Shown here in pieces: positions 23,120 to 34,785 of a stretch of 64,000 nucleotides of DNA. Source of the DNA: Taxawa tesnikishii (nom. ined.) (Eukaryota > Ascomycota > Dothideomycetes > Dothideales); assembly GCA_030247885.1 (NCBI GenBank), contig JAPDRO010000014.1:1-64000 (forward strand). Direction: 5' to 3'. Below the pieces are notes generated by a model. It was not told the origin of the DNA. It saw only the letters and a list, made by a program, of their open reading frames with translations, and did no database searches. The translations under genes and the position numbers were made by a program. The stretch's first letter is position 1. Every line of letters begins with the position of its first letter.

Positions 23120-24968
23120 ACGTAAACCGCGGGGAAGCCGACTAGGTAGGGAAGCCGACTACCTAAACGCGACCCTTTCATCTTCAAATGTTCCTATTAT
23201 CAACTATAAGCGCTTCTATACCTAGTAAGCCGGCTTGTTCTAAAGCTAATGTCTAGGACGCTATCGCTACTCTTAAAGAAAAGAAATACACCTCGATTTA
23301 ATAGGTAGTTAGCGTATCTAAGATCCCTTATAATACTCTATATAATTGAATAGTAAGATATAGATTACGCGTTATAGCATATAAAATAGAGTAAATCCTC
23401 TTAAACGTAGAAGAGAAGATATTAGTACAATAGATAATATATCTTATATATATTAGATTCTTTACTTTACTTACGTTAGTTATATAAATAATTAAAGAAG
23501 TTTAACATAAACGCGTATAATTATTAAAGACTTTACGATTATTTCCTTAACTAATTAGTAAGTATTAGTTCGACTACTTTAAGACTTATTATTCTAAGAT
23601 CTTAAGTATTTAGACTTATTAAATTAAGAGTACGCGCTTTAATATAATAAGCTATAATACTATAAAGAGGTAATTTAATATAATAACAAAGCTTTTTATA
23701 AAATATAATTACTCTTTAAAGCGTATTTATAATATAGACGAGTTTAACTTTATTATTAAAGTAAGCTAAATATTAAGAATATTAATTAATATACGTAAAG
23801 TATTTAGCTAAAAGGTAATTATAAGCTATTAAGAGTAAATAATAGTAATTAAGTATATAAGTACTACTAGAGAAGTTATATTACCCTTAATTATCTTTAA
23901 GGCTAAATATACTAATATAATATAAGTACTTATATATACGCCTTTAAACTAAAGGTTTTTAACTAGTAGTAGTAGCTAGACATTTAATAGTTATAGTTTA
24001 TAGTAACTAACTATAGTTTTTAAGCCCTTAACGTAATCTAATAACTTTATAATATAAAGAATACTAATTATAAACGGCTATAGTAGTTATATAATAGCAA
24101 AAGTAATAGCCTTTTATATAAAGAATATAATTAACTTACTTATCCTATTACCTTACTATTTATATATATTTTAGCTACTTAATATTAAGGTATTTATACT
24201 ACTAAAGCGCGTGCTAGCTTTAGAAACTAATACTACTTTACGAGTCGATTTTAGCCGTATATTATATATAAAGTAGACGGAGATATATATTTATATAAGA
24301 GCTAAAGTTCTTACTACTTATAATATTATTAATAGATAATATAATATAAGCCTTATATTACTAAGCTTTATAATAGTACTTAATAAACTACTTATAAAGC
24401 TAACTATAGTAGACTTATAACCTTATATACCTTTATAATAAGCTAATCTAAACCTTTTATTAATATATAGTTTTCCTTTAGATAGTACTAAACTTTATAA
24501 AGTAAATATAGTACTTAACTTAGTAATTTAAGTTATATAAGATCTTCCTTTTCTAGTTAAGTATTATATAAAATAAATAACTCGCGCTTTTAAAGTAACG
24601 TATAGCGAAAATATAACTTTATAAAAGTAAGTTAAAGAGTAGTAAAAACTTCTTAATTCCTAAAAGTCTAAGAAGAAAAGTAAGTAAGTTATATTAAAAG
24701 GGAAGTTTATATTTAGTACGTAAGAAGTACTCGAAATAATAAGGAAAGTAAAAGCGAATATAGTAAAGAAAAAGTCGTATAAGTAGCTATGTAAGTATCT
24801 AACTAAAGAAGTAGTTAAGAAGGAGTAAAATAAAATACTTAAAAATATATATAGTAACTCGAATTCGAACTATATCCTTATTATAATATGTAAATAATAA
24901 TTAACGTAAAAGAAGTAGTAGTTTAGTAGTTAGCTTCCTTACTTAGTTAACTTTCTTATAGTTTATAT
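23120..24968 (+). mobile_element. Fot1/pogo-like DNA transposon, copy C (subfamily 1), RIP-mutated
   Basis: 1,849 bp, flanked by TA at 23118-23119 and 24969-24970. The 5' end ACGTAAACCGCGGGGAAG and the first 170 bases are little mutated and the interior is strongly mutated. It groups with copy A by shared differences after the start codon region. Its insertion truncates the membrane-protein gene on its left. Confidence 0.9.
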
Positions 24969-25633
24969 TACTATTATTTTTTAAGACTACTTTAACTATA
25001 AAGAATATTAAATAACTACTTAAAATATTAGCCTTATAATACTCTTTTATAAATCGTATAGAGCTAAAGAGTATTATTATATAGCGTATATAAGCCGGCT
25101 AGATTACTTACTATAACTATATAGCTAAGAGAATAAAGAATTAGTATTTAAACTAGAATTTACTCGAGTCTTTTACTATTATAATTATTAAAGTAATAAA
25201 TAATATATTTACTATAAATATAAGGAGAAACATAGAAATAACATAGGATTTATATATAATTATTATAACTAAAGAGATAAATATAATATAAATAAATAAG
25301 AGTTAACCTTTTAAATTTAGTAACTTAGTATAAATACGTCGATAAATAGTTCTTAAAATATAAAGGTTTTACTTATAGTATTATATAAGCTAGTAGTAGA
25401 TTTACTAGAGTATTAATCTCTTATATCTTATTTTAGGTTTTAAACTAGTATTATCTTAATATAACTAATACGTAAATCTACTTAATATATAGTAGATATT
25501 AAGTACTTTAAACTTTAATACTATATTAACTTCGCTAATATAAGCTTAATTAAGAATATACTTATAGAAATAAAATCGCTAAAGCCTAGAGAATTTCCTA
25601 ACTATACTAAAATAATTAATAAGTATAGTATTA
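24969..25633. other. RIP-mutated sequence between transposons C and G
   Basis: AT-rich, CpA/TpG-poor. It probably belongs to the older element into which G inserted, but I recognise no motif here. Confidence 0.55.
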
Positions 25634-28600
25634 ACGTGTTTTATTACTAAGCGGTCTACTATTACTAAGTAGTTTACCCTTACTAACATCGTAACTATTA
25701 TAGACTATTATAATAATATCTTTATAATATAATACGTAATTAACTTATAACGAAGGTATATTATACCTTACTATTAAGGCTACTTAAATAACTTTTCTTA
25801 ATAGTTAAAGATATATATTTAAGGTATTTAACGTCCCTTAAATAACTCTAAAATAACGACGTAATAGAAAACTTATATAACGCGACTATAAGCCTAACTT
25901 AAAGAAGTTATAAAAGATAAAGGAAAAGGTAATAGTAGTATATATACTCGAGCTAGACTTACGAGAAATAAGCGCTATAAGGACTATAGTAAAAGAAATA
26001 GCTAATAATTTACTAGTTACATATAGTAAAGGGCCTATTAGTAAGTACTAAGTAAATAGATTTAAGACGCGTACTAAGGAAGTTAAGCTTTAACGTAGTT
26101 ATTTATACGATTATTAGTAAGCCTTAAACGAAAACGTACGCGTTATAATACTCTAGTTTAAGCTAGTTAAAAGATAAAGAAAAAGTATAATATCTTAAAC
26201 GAAGATATATATAACTTTAATAAGATAGGCTTTATAATAAGTATAATTAATACTTAAATAGTCTTTATAAGTTCTAAGAAACGAAGTAATTTTAAAAAGG
26301 TATAACTAAGTAACTAGAAGTAAGTTATAATTATCTAAGGTATTTATACTACTAAGTAAGCTATCTTACCCTTTATTATCTTTAGTAGTAAGGTCCTTAT
26401 ATTAAGCTAGTACGTAGACTTACCTCGTAACTAAGTAATTAAGACTAGCGCTAATAGTTAGATAATAAATAAGCTTACTTTAAAGTAATTAAAGTACTTT
26501 AACGCGTAATGTATTTTATTACTAAGTAGTTACCCTTTACTAAGCGGCTATCTCTTACTAATATTGTAACTATTATAGACTATTACCTTCGTACTATAAT
26601 ACTATATAAAGATATACTCTAGCCTATAATACTATTTAGAAGCGTTACTATCGTTTATATTTACTATTTCTATAGTATAAGTACGCGTATTATAGCTAGT
26701 CTTACTATAACGTTTATAATACCTTTATATACGTACCTTCTTTATAAGCTATTTAGTACCCTCCTTACTACTACTATTCTTTTTAGTTATTAAATCCTAT
26801 ATATTACTTACTATTAAGCTTTCTTTTATTCGAATATACTTTCTTTTATAACTATATTACTTTATTAACGCCTTAATTAACTTTTAAAGACTTACGATTT
26901 CCCTTATTTATAACTCTAATTTATAACTTATAATAGCTATACCTTTAGTAAGTAAATCTATAACTTATAAGAAAAGCGAAATAGGCGATTCTTTATACTA
27001 TTATATTCGCTTATAAACTAGTATTATCTACGCTTTTATTTCCTTTAAGTTAACTAGTATTTTAAATTTCTACGAAGTAACTTTTAATAGTACGAGTATT
27101 AGTATATAAAGTACTATATCGAGCTTTAATAATACTCGCTCTAAGTCGTAAGGAACTAAACTAGCGCCTTTAAAGCTTACTAGGATATTTTCCTTTATAA
27201 TCGCCTTATCGAAAGTAATATAAAAGGCTAGTAAGAAGGCTTCTTTCTTAACTTATATAGTAAAGTATTATAACTAGCTATTAATCTTCGCGTTATATAC
27301 TTACTTTAAGGAGGTAAAATAGCTTACGTTAAGTAACTATAATAAGTACGACGAGTATAAGAATATATAAAGAATAATAATCTTTTATTTTTTATAGTAG
27401 TTATAGAAATTATAACTACTATAACTCTTATAACTATCTATAATTAGTAGGTAGTATATACTTACTTAACGCGCCTTTATATACGCGTTAAAGTACTTTA
27501 ACTACTTTAAAGTAAGCTTATTTATCGTCTAGCTATTAGCGCTAGTCTTAATTACTTAATTACGAAGTAAGCCGACGTACTAACTTAATATAAGGACCTT
27601 ACTATTAAAGATAATAAAGAGTAAGATAACTTACTTAATAACGTAAATACCTTAGATAATTATAACTTACTCCTAGTTACTTAGTTATACCTTTTAAGAT
27701 TACTTTATTTCTTAGAGCTTATAAAGACTATTTAAGCGTTAATTATACTTATTATAAACCTAGACTTATTAAAGTTATATATATCTTCGTTTAAGATATT
27801 ATACTTTTCCTTTATCTTTTAACTAGCTTAAACTAGGGCGTTATAATATATACGTCTTTATTTAAGGCTTATTAATAATCGTATAAACGACTATATTAAA
27901 GCTTAACTTCCTTAGTACGCGTCTTAAACCTATTTACTTAGTACTTACTAATAAGTCCTTTACTATATATAGTAAGTAAATTATTAGTTATTTTTTTACT
28001 ATAGTTCTTATAGCGCTTATTTCTCGCGAGTCTAACTCGAGTATACGTACTACTATTACTTCTTCTTTTATTTTCTTTAGCTTCTTTAAGTTAGGCTTAT
28101 AGTTATATTATACGAGCTTTTTATTACGTTATTATCTTAGCGTCGTTTAGAGGACGTTATATACCTTAAACGCGTATTTTATACTATTAGGAAGAGTTAC
28201 TTAAGTAGCTTTAATAGTAAGGTATAGTATACCTTTATTATAAGTAAATTACGCGTTATATTATAGTAGTATTATTATAATAGTCTATAATAGTTATAAT
28301 GTTAGTAAGGAGTAGCTACTTAGTAAAAAGTAGCTACTTAGTAATAAAATACGTTATATAAAGGCGCGTTAAGTAAGTATATACTACCTACTAATTATAA
28401 ATAACTATAAGAGTTATAATAGTTACGACTTTTATAACTACTATAAAGAATAGAAAATTATTATTCTTTATATATTCTTATATTTATTATACTTATTATA
28501 GCTACTTAACGTAAGTTATTTTATTCCCTTAAAGTAAGTATATAACGCGGAGATTAATAGTTAGTTATAGTACTTTACTACGTAAGTTAAGAAAGAGGCC

Positions 28601-29328
28601 TTCCTACTAGCCTTTTATATTACTTTTAATAAGGTAATTATAAAGGATAATATCTAAGTAAGCTTTAAAGGTACTAAATTAATTCCTTATAACTTAGAGT
28701 AAATACTATTAAAGTTTAACGTAGTACTTTAACGCTAATACTTATACTATTAAAAGTTACCTTATAAGAGTCTAAAATACTAGTTAATTTAAAGGAAATA
28801 AAGGCGTAAATAACGCTAGTTTACGAGCGTATATAACTATATAAAGATTTACTTATCTTACTTCTTTTATAAGTTATAAATTCGCTTACTAAAGGTATAG
28901 CTATTATAAGTTATAAATTAGAGTTATAAATAAGGGAAATTATAAGTCTCTAAAAGTTAATTAAAGCGTTAATAAAGTAACGTAGTTATAAAAGAAAGTA
29001 TATTTAAATAAAAGAAAGTCTTATAGTAAGTAACGTATAGAATTTAATAGCTAATAAGAACGATAGTAATAACGAGGGTATTAAATAGCTTATAAAGAGA
29101 ATATATACGTAAAGGTACTATAAATATTATAGTAAGACTAACTATAATACGCGTACTTATACTATAGAAATAGTAGATTTAAATAATAGTAATACTTCTA
29201 AATAGTATTATAAACTAGAATATATTTTTATATAGTATTATAATATAAAAGTAATAGTTTATAATAGTCGCGATATTAGTAAGGGTAAACTACTTAGTAA
29301 TAGTAAACTACTTAGTAATAAAATACGT
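25634..29328 (+). mobile_element. Pogo-like DNA transposon G, split by element H
   Basis: The left half 25634-26508 and right half about 28355-29328 together make about 1,847 bp, with termini ACGTGTTTTATTAC and its reverse complement, TA on both outer sides (25632-25633, 29329-29330). The right half carries the degraded DDE region (near 28390). Element H, 1,846 bp and reversed, lies in the middle at a TA. Both elements are RIP-mutated, so H arrived before RIP stopped acting here. Confidence 0.85.
26509..28354 (-). mobile_element. Pogo-like DNA transposon H, nested in G in reverse orientation
   Basis: 1,846 bp between TA dinucleotides at 26507-26508 and 28355-28356. The ends are ATGTATTTTATTAC and GTAATAAAATACGT, the same family as G. 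On the minus strand near 27400-27450 the frame shows an LLIIDxxxSH-like DDE segment of pogo transposases. It interrupts G close to the site AACGCG/TAAAGG. Confidence 0.87.
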
Positions 29329-29330
29329 TA

Positions 29331-32130
29331 GTTATCTTTCTTCCCTATTTAATATATATATTATAACTACTTAATATAGTAATATTTAAGCTTCTCTTAT
29401 AAGTTTACTTAAACGAACTATTAGCTTTTCTTAAGAGAAACTAAGAATTATTACTAATTAAAAAGGAAGACTTCTTCCTTTTATTTTAGAAAGTATAAAT
29501 AAATTCCTTTAAGGAAATAATAGTACTTAACTCCTTTAAAGTATCTAGTATATTACTACTTAATATAGACGTTATACTTAAATAATTTACTAATATTACT
29601 TCGAATAAGTAAGAGTTATAAAAAAGCTTTACGTTAATACTTAGTACCTTTAACTAAAAGAAGATAAAGCGAATTATTAAGGTAATAGTAAAGGATAATA
29701 CTACTACTAAAGCGTAGAAACTTAGTTACTTATTTTACTTTATTTTAATTTAAAATTAGTTACTTTAATATAAAAATAAGAGCCTTAAAAAGACTCTAAG
29801 TAATAAGAAAAAGTATTAAAAGTATAGTAAGTTTCTTAATCTTTAATAATATAAGAAGTATTATAATAGCGCTATTTTCTAATTACTAAGAAAAGTTAAA
29901 AAGGTATATACTTATTAAATAGCAAAGGAGCGTAAAGAAAAGAAGTAGTAACTCTAAAGAATTAAGTTAGTTAAACTTAAGAAGGCTACTTAACTATAAC
30001 GTAAACTATAAGGAAGCTAACTAGGTAAGGTAACTAGCTACTTAAACGCGACCTTCTTATCTTTATATATTACTACTATTAACTATAAGTACTCCTATAC
30101 CTAGTAAGTCGGCTTATATTAAATCTAATATCTAGAGTATACTCTCTACCTTACGAAAAAGAACTACGCCTCGATTCGATAAGTTACTCGTATATATAGT
30201 ATACCTTATTAAACTCTACGTAATTATATAGTCGAATATAATTCGCGCGCGAGAGTATATAAAATAGAGTAGATTCTCTCGAACATTAAAGAAAGTATAT
30301 TAATATAATAAATTACGCGTCTTATATATACTAGTTTCCCTACTTTACTTACGTTAGTAATATAAATAATTAAGGAAATTCGACGTAGTTATATTTAGTT
30401 ATTAAAGACTTTACGATTATTACTTCGACTAATTAGTAAGAAGTAGCTTAACTACTTTAAGACTTACTATCCTAATATTATAAGTATTTAGACTTATTAA
30501 ATCGAGAGCGCGCGCTTTAATATAATAAGTTATAATATTATAAAGAAGTAATTTAACATAGTAATAAAGCTATTTCTATAGTACTAGTATCCTCTAGAGC
30601 GCGTCTATAATATAGACGAGTTTAGCTTTATAGTTAGAGCGAGTTAGTTATTAAGAGCTTTAGTTAATATTTACAAAGTATTTAGCTAAAAGTAAATTAA
30701 AAACTAGTAAGAGTAAATAACTATAGTTAAGTATATAAGTACTACTAGGGAAGCTATATTACCCTTAATTATCTTTAAAGCTAAATATACTAATATAGCG
30801 TAGATACTTACTAGTATACTATAAGACTAAAGGTTCTTAACTAGTAGTAATAGCTAGACGTTTAATAGCTATAGTTATAAGTAATTAACTATTATTTTCG
30901 AGCTATTAATGTAACTTAATAACCTTACGACGTAGCGACTACTAATTATAGACGACTATAGTAGTTATATTACTATAAAGGTAATCGCCTTCTATATAGA
31001 GAATATAATCGACTTACTTATCTTACTACCTTATTACTTATACGTACTTTAATTACTTAATATTAGCGTCTTTACTTTACTAAAGTACGTACTAGCTTCG
31101 GAGACTAATACTACTTTATAACTCGACTTAAGCTATATATTACGTATAAAATAAACGGAAATATATATTCGAGTAAGAAATAAGGCGCTTACTATATATA
31201 ATATTCTTAATAAATAAAGAGGCGCTAGCCTTAAGCTTCTAAGCCTTATAATAGTACTTAATAAGCTACTTATAAAGCTAACTATTACGAATATATAACC
31301 TTATATACTTCTATAATAACCCGATCTAAATCTCTTACTACTAGATAACTTTCCTTTAAATAGTACTAAATTATATAAAGTAAACGTAGCGCTTAACTCG
31401 ACTATTAAAGCTACGTAGGACTTACCTTCTCTAGTAAAGTAGTATATAGTAAATAAGTTACTTTACTAAAATAACGTATAGTAAGAACGTTATATTACGA
31501 AAGTAACTAAAAGAGTAATAGGAGCTTCTTAATATATAAAAGGCTTAAAAGAAGGGAAAGTAAGTCGTATTAAAGGAAAGGTTTATATTTAGTACTTACG
31601 AAGTACTTAAAATAGCGAAGGTAATAAAAGCGAATTTAGCTATTAAAAAGCTACGTAGACGACTATATAAGCGTATAATTAAGGAAGTACTTAAAGATAA
31701 GGAAGATAAAGTACCTAAAAGTATATATAGTAACTTAGATTTTAACTATATCGTTATTATAGTACGTAGATAGTAATTAAAGCTAGAGAGTTCGTATTTT
31801 AATAGCTAAATACTTTACCTAGCTAGCTTCCTCGCGGTTTACGTTATAAGCTTAAAATAGCTAAGGAAAAGTATATAATAAGAAAGGTAACTAAAGTAAT
31901 TAAAGAAAAGAAAAAGACTAAGAAGGCTAAATAAGTAGCTAAATACGCTTACTAGTAAGAAGCTTAAAACGCTATAAAAGCTCTCTAATTATCCCGAAAG
32001 AGTAAGAGAAAAGCCTTAAGCTTACTTAAGTAAAATATTAAGCGTAGGAAGTAAGTAGTTAATACTATAAGTAATAGGAAGGCTTTAAGTATTATATTAC
32101 TACCTTTACTTATTACTACGCGCCGCGGCT
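29331..32130 (+). mobile_element. Pogo-like transposase tail, interrupted by Fot1 copy D
   Basis: Outside copy D, the sequence just before 29998 and just after 31846 reads, with glutamine in place of TAA/TAG, as a Lys/Ala/Glu-rich coil ending in an AIKALQLSRKSKRKA-like stretch. That matches the charged C-terminal tail common to pogo-type transposases. The body of this element would lie upstream, beyond G. Terminal repeats were not found. Confidence 0.45.
29999..31844 (+). mobile_element. Fot1/pogo-like DNA transposon, copy D (subfamily 2), RIP-mutated; family reference
   Basis: 1,846 bp, TA at 29997-29998 and 31845-31846; the 3' end CTCGCGGTTTACGT is well kept. One transposase frame spans most of the element. 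Its DDE core near 30944-31090 reads IIDDYSSYITIKVIAFYIEN, then LPYYLYVL, then an LLNISVF and LLKYV segment, which line up with the IxDGHGSH, LPPHxxHxLQPLDV and LK positions of Fot1/pogo transposases (Tc1/mariner superfamily, TA target). Most internal stops are TAA or TAG where CAA, CAG or TGG is expected, the RIP pattern. Confidence 0.92.
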
Positions 32131-32640
32131 ATAACGTTATACTTTTAAGTAAATATAAGTAATATAAGTTATTTATATAAGTCTATTTACTACTCTACTA
32201 TAAAACCTTATAATAATAACTATTATAAGTAGCCTTATAGCTTTATCTTTAGTCGTAGTAATATAGTATTTAGCGCGTATTAAGTAAATTCGCGTATTAG
32301 TTATACTAAGACGATACTTATCTTAAATAGCTTTAAAAATATAGGTAATTATATTAGTCTTACTTATACTCTTATTTTTATAGTTTACGCGCCCTTAAGT
32401 ATAAGTTTACTTTTCTTAATTAATACCTCGCTATCGACTTAATCTTTTATTTCTTAAATCTTAGTAGTTTCTTATTTATAATATAGCTAATAGGATCGAA
32501 AGAGTAGTTTCTTTTCTATTTAGTATTTAGCTTTTAACTTACGCTTAGTCTATTAGCTCCTTAGACGTACTTGCTACCGCTATTATAGTACTACTAAATG
32601 CCTCGGTAGTAGTAGGGTATATTGCCCTTAGCGTAATTAT
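32131..32640. other. RIP-mutated boundary sequence, no gene recognised
   Basis: AT-rich sequence that grades into normal composition between about 32580 and 32700. RIP-type changes continue into the start of the transporter fragment. Confidence 0.55.
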
Positions 32641-33051
32641 AGATCGGTTCTAATTACTACGGTAATATAGATCTCTACTATTAGTGCGTTTACTTTAGTC
32701 TTTATCTTCCGGGGTCTTATATCCTCGACTACGTTGCTCCTTATATTTGCGATTACGTACGGTTTCTTTGCCGGCAGTTTTAGCACTACCTGGAGCGGCA
32801 TTATCAAGGATACTATGGCCATATAGCCGGAGACGCATCCAAGTCTTGCATTTAGTTTCCTCGCCATGGGCCGAGGCATCGGCAGCGTCTACTTAGGCCT
32901 TATTAGTAAGGCACTCGTAAGCGCGAGGGCATCTTATGCCGGATCTAAGGCGGGATACACGTCTGAATATAGTGAGTTGATTGTCATAACTGGCGTGACA
33001 GCCGGAGTAGGGGGTCTGAGCTGGGGTGCGCGAAGATTTGGCTGGATATGA
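32641..33051 (+). pseudogene. MFS (monocarboxylate-type) transporter, C-terminal fragment
   Basis: One frame ends at the TGA at 33049-33051 and reads through the last helices of a major-facilitator transporter of the fungal MCT-like group: an ITYGFFAGSFSTTWSGI helix, a PSLAFSFLAMGRGIGSV helix with the GRGxG motif, then a helix ending SWGARR. At least two in-frame TAG codons interrupt it (within VIxIS and after DTMAI), both explained by C-to-T or G-to-A change. The N-terminal half is absent. The break-up grows towards the neighbouring RIP block. Confidence 0.7.
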
Positions 33052-33264
33052 TGTTACTTATATGGTCGCGTTGGGCTCTTGTCATAGGGCATGGCGGCTA
33101 AGCGTATGATACAGACAACCTCCTTCTCGACCTCAACCTCTCCACTAGCTGAGCAGCTGCTCTTCGTCGTACAGAAACGCCGTTTTTCGTATAGGAAGGG
33201 TAGTCAGTGTTAGCGGCAGTTGTTTTCCTTTGTCTAGTTGTACAAATTTGCTCGAAAGTGAGAG

Positions 33265-34570
33265 GTATATGCCATCGACGCTTTCGACAAGATCAACAAC
33301 GATTTACGTCCCTTCTAGGCCACCGAGCCTAGTAAGCTGCGAAGTCTGCTGCTCATGCATCTGATGAGTTTGGCCACGCTCTATTCACCATAAGGGTTCG
33401 AGGAGGGCAGATTTTCAAGTATGCTTGGGGCTCTTGGCGTACTGAAAACTTCATCTCCACGATAGCGGGCTTTGCAGAGAAGTTGCCGGAAATTGATATT
33501 TTTGTTATTCGCTTGGATCAGCCTAGAGTGCTCATACTGTGGGACGATTTACAAAGTTGGCCAAGGAGGGTTGAGACACGTTCACGGCGCCCGGACGCCG
33601 AGGATGCCTTCACCTCCGGAATGGATAGGTTCTTTGTTCGAAAACCGAAAGCAATAGAGGCAGCTTGGTGGAATCGTTGGATGCCGGACTGAATAATGGG
33701 CACCACTCTAGTATTGGAACACGGGCCGCCGAAGGATTGGGGTTGGTTTGCTGCGCAGGACCAGCAATCCATGAAGTTTGTGGCAAAGTCCTGCCCGCCA
33801 TGTTCTCATGCGGCAGACGCAAACATCTTCGAGTCAGAATCGCAGAGGCACCGGAAACACCCCTTGGGCGATTCCGTGACTAATTTCAATAGGTTATCAG
33901 ACCTATGTACTATAGGTCCTGAGATACAGGATATGCATGGCATGCTCCAAGCAAGCACAAGCATGCTCATCACTGAGCGTGTGAGGCCTGTCTTCGGAGA
34001 GTGCAAAATCAATCTTAACAATGACATCCTTTTTCCTGCGGATATGTATGAATCGAATGGAGCACAAAAGACACAAGTACAACGAGGGAACGGTGCTAGT
34101 TGGGACGACAAAGATGACAGCATTGTCTGGCTACCCTATGCAGATGGCGCGCCTTCTTGCTCGACAGAAGCTTCGGCATCGAAACCACAGTGTCTCGGTA
34201 GTGGCACGACAATCGCCTCTTCGCCTGGCGTCACTTCGTCCCAATGGACAGCAGGTACAACGACCTGCACAGCCTGCTGACCTACTCCATCGGCGTCAAC
34301 ACGAACTCAGACACACAAAGTGAGGACTTGAGACAAGAGAGTAGGGGAACTAGAGTCCAGCGACATGCTCTCGAGGCCACGAAGCTTGCGAAACAGGAAT
34401 AGAATGTGTGCACGAGGACTTCCGGAGAGGGAAGATATCGAGACTCATCTCTATAGGTTACTGCTCGAGTACGGACGCGTTGTTGATGTTAACAGCGGAC
34501 AGATCGGCCCGGTTGGGGATGGCGATAAAGAAATGGAGGGATTTGACAGACTTCACCCTGCCGTATAAAA
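33265..34570 (+). pseudogene. GT90 (CAP10-like) glycosyltransferase pseudogene
   Basis: Pieces of a fungal GT90/CAP10-type protein, a family that transfers sugars in the secretory pathway. In order: an INNDLRPF segment, GGQIFKYAWGSWRTENF, LPEIDIFVxRLDQPRVL, HGPPKDWGWFAAQDQQSMKF, INLNNDILFPADMY with DKDDSIVW, then in other frames FAWRHFVPMDSRYNDLHSLL and LYRLLLEYGRVV. Stops at about 33316 and 33330 (TAG) and 33690 (TGA for CGA) are RIP-type. After DDSIVW the frame changes, and a block expected between the acceptor site and the HFVPMD segment is short, so there is also an internal deletion. The start codon was not found. Confidence 0.72.
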
Positions 34571-34785
34571 AGACACGCTTTGCTGCTATAATTCTGCAAG
34601 AGCAAAGGTGTCTGCAACTCGACTTGGCTAAGAGAGCCGAGTATTGCTATGTCTAAAGTGGCCTTTCATCGTGATAAGTGTCGGCACGTTTTGGTATGCG
34701 GACGAGCTCAACTTCACTATAGTAACAAAGTGCGACTAGACCATAATTTGCTAATGATCGGTTGAATCTCAAGAAATCCTCATTA
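34571..34785. other. Intergenic sequence, nothing recognised
   Basis: Normal composition up to the TA at 34784-34785, where Fot1 copy E begins. Confidence 0.6.

Noticed and set aside
32637-32879. 80-residue minus-strand frame
   Set aside because: Opposite strand of the MFS transporter fragment, whose helices and GRGxG motif are recognisable.
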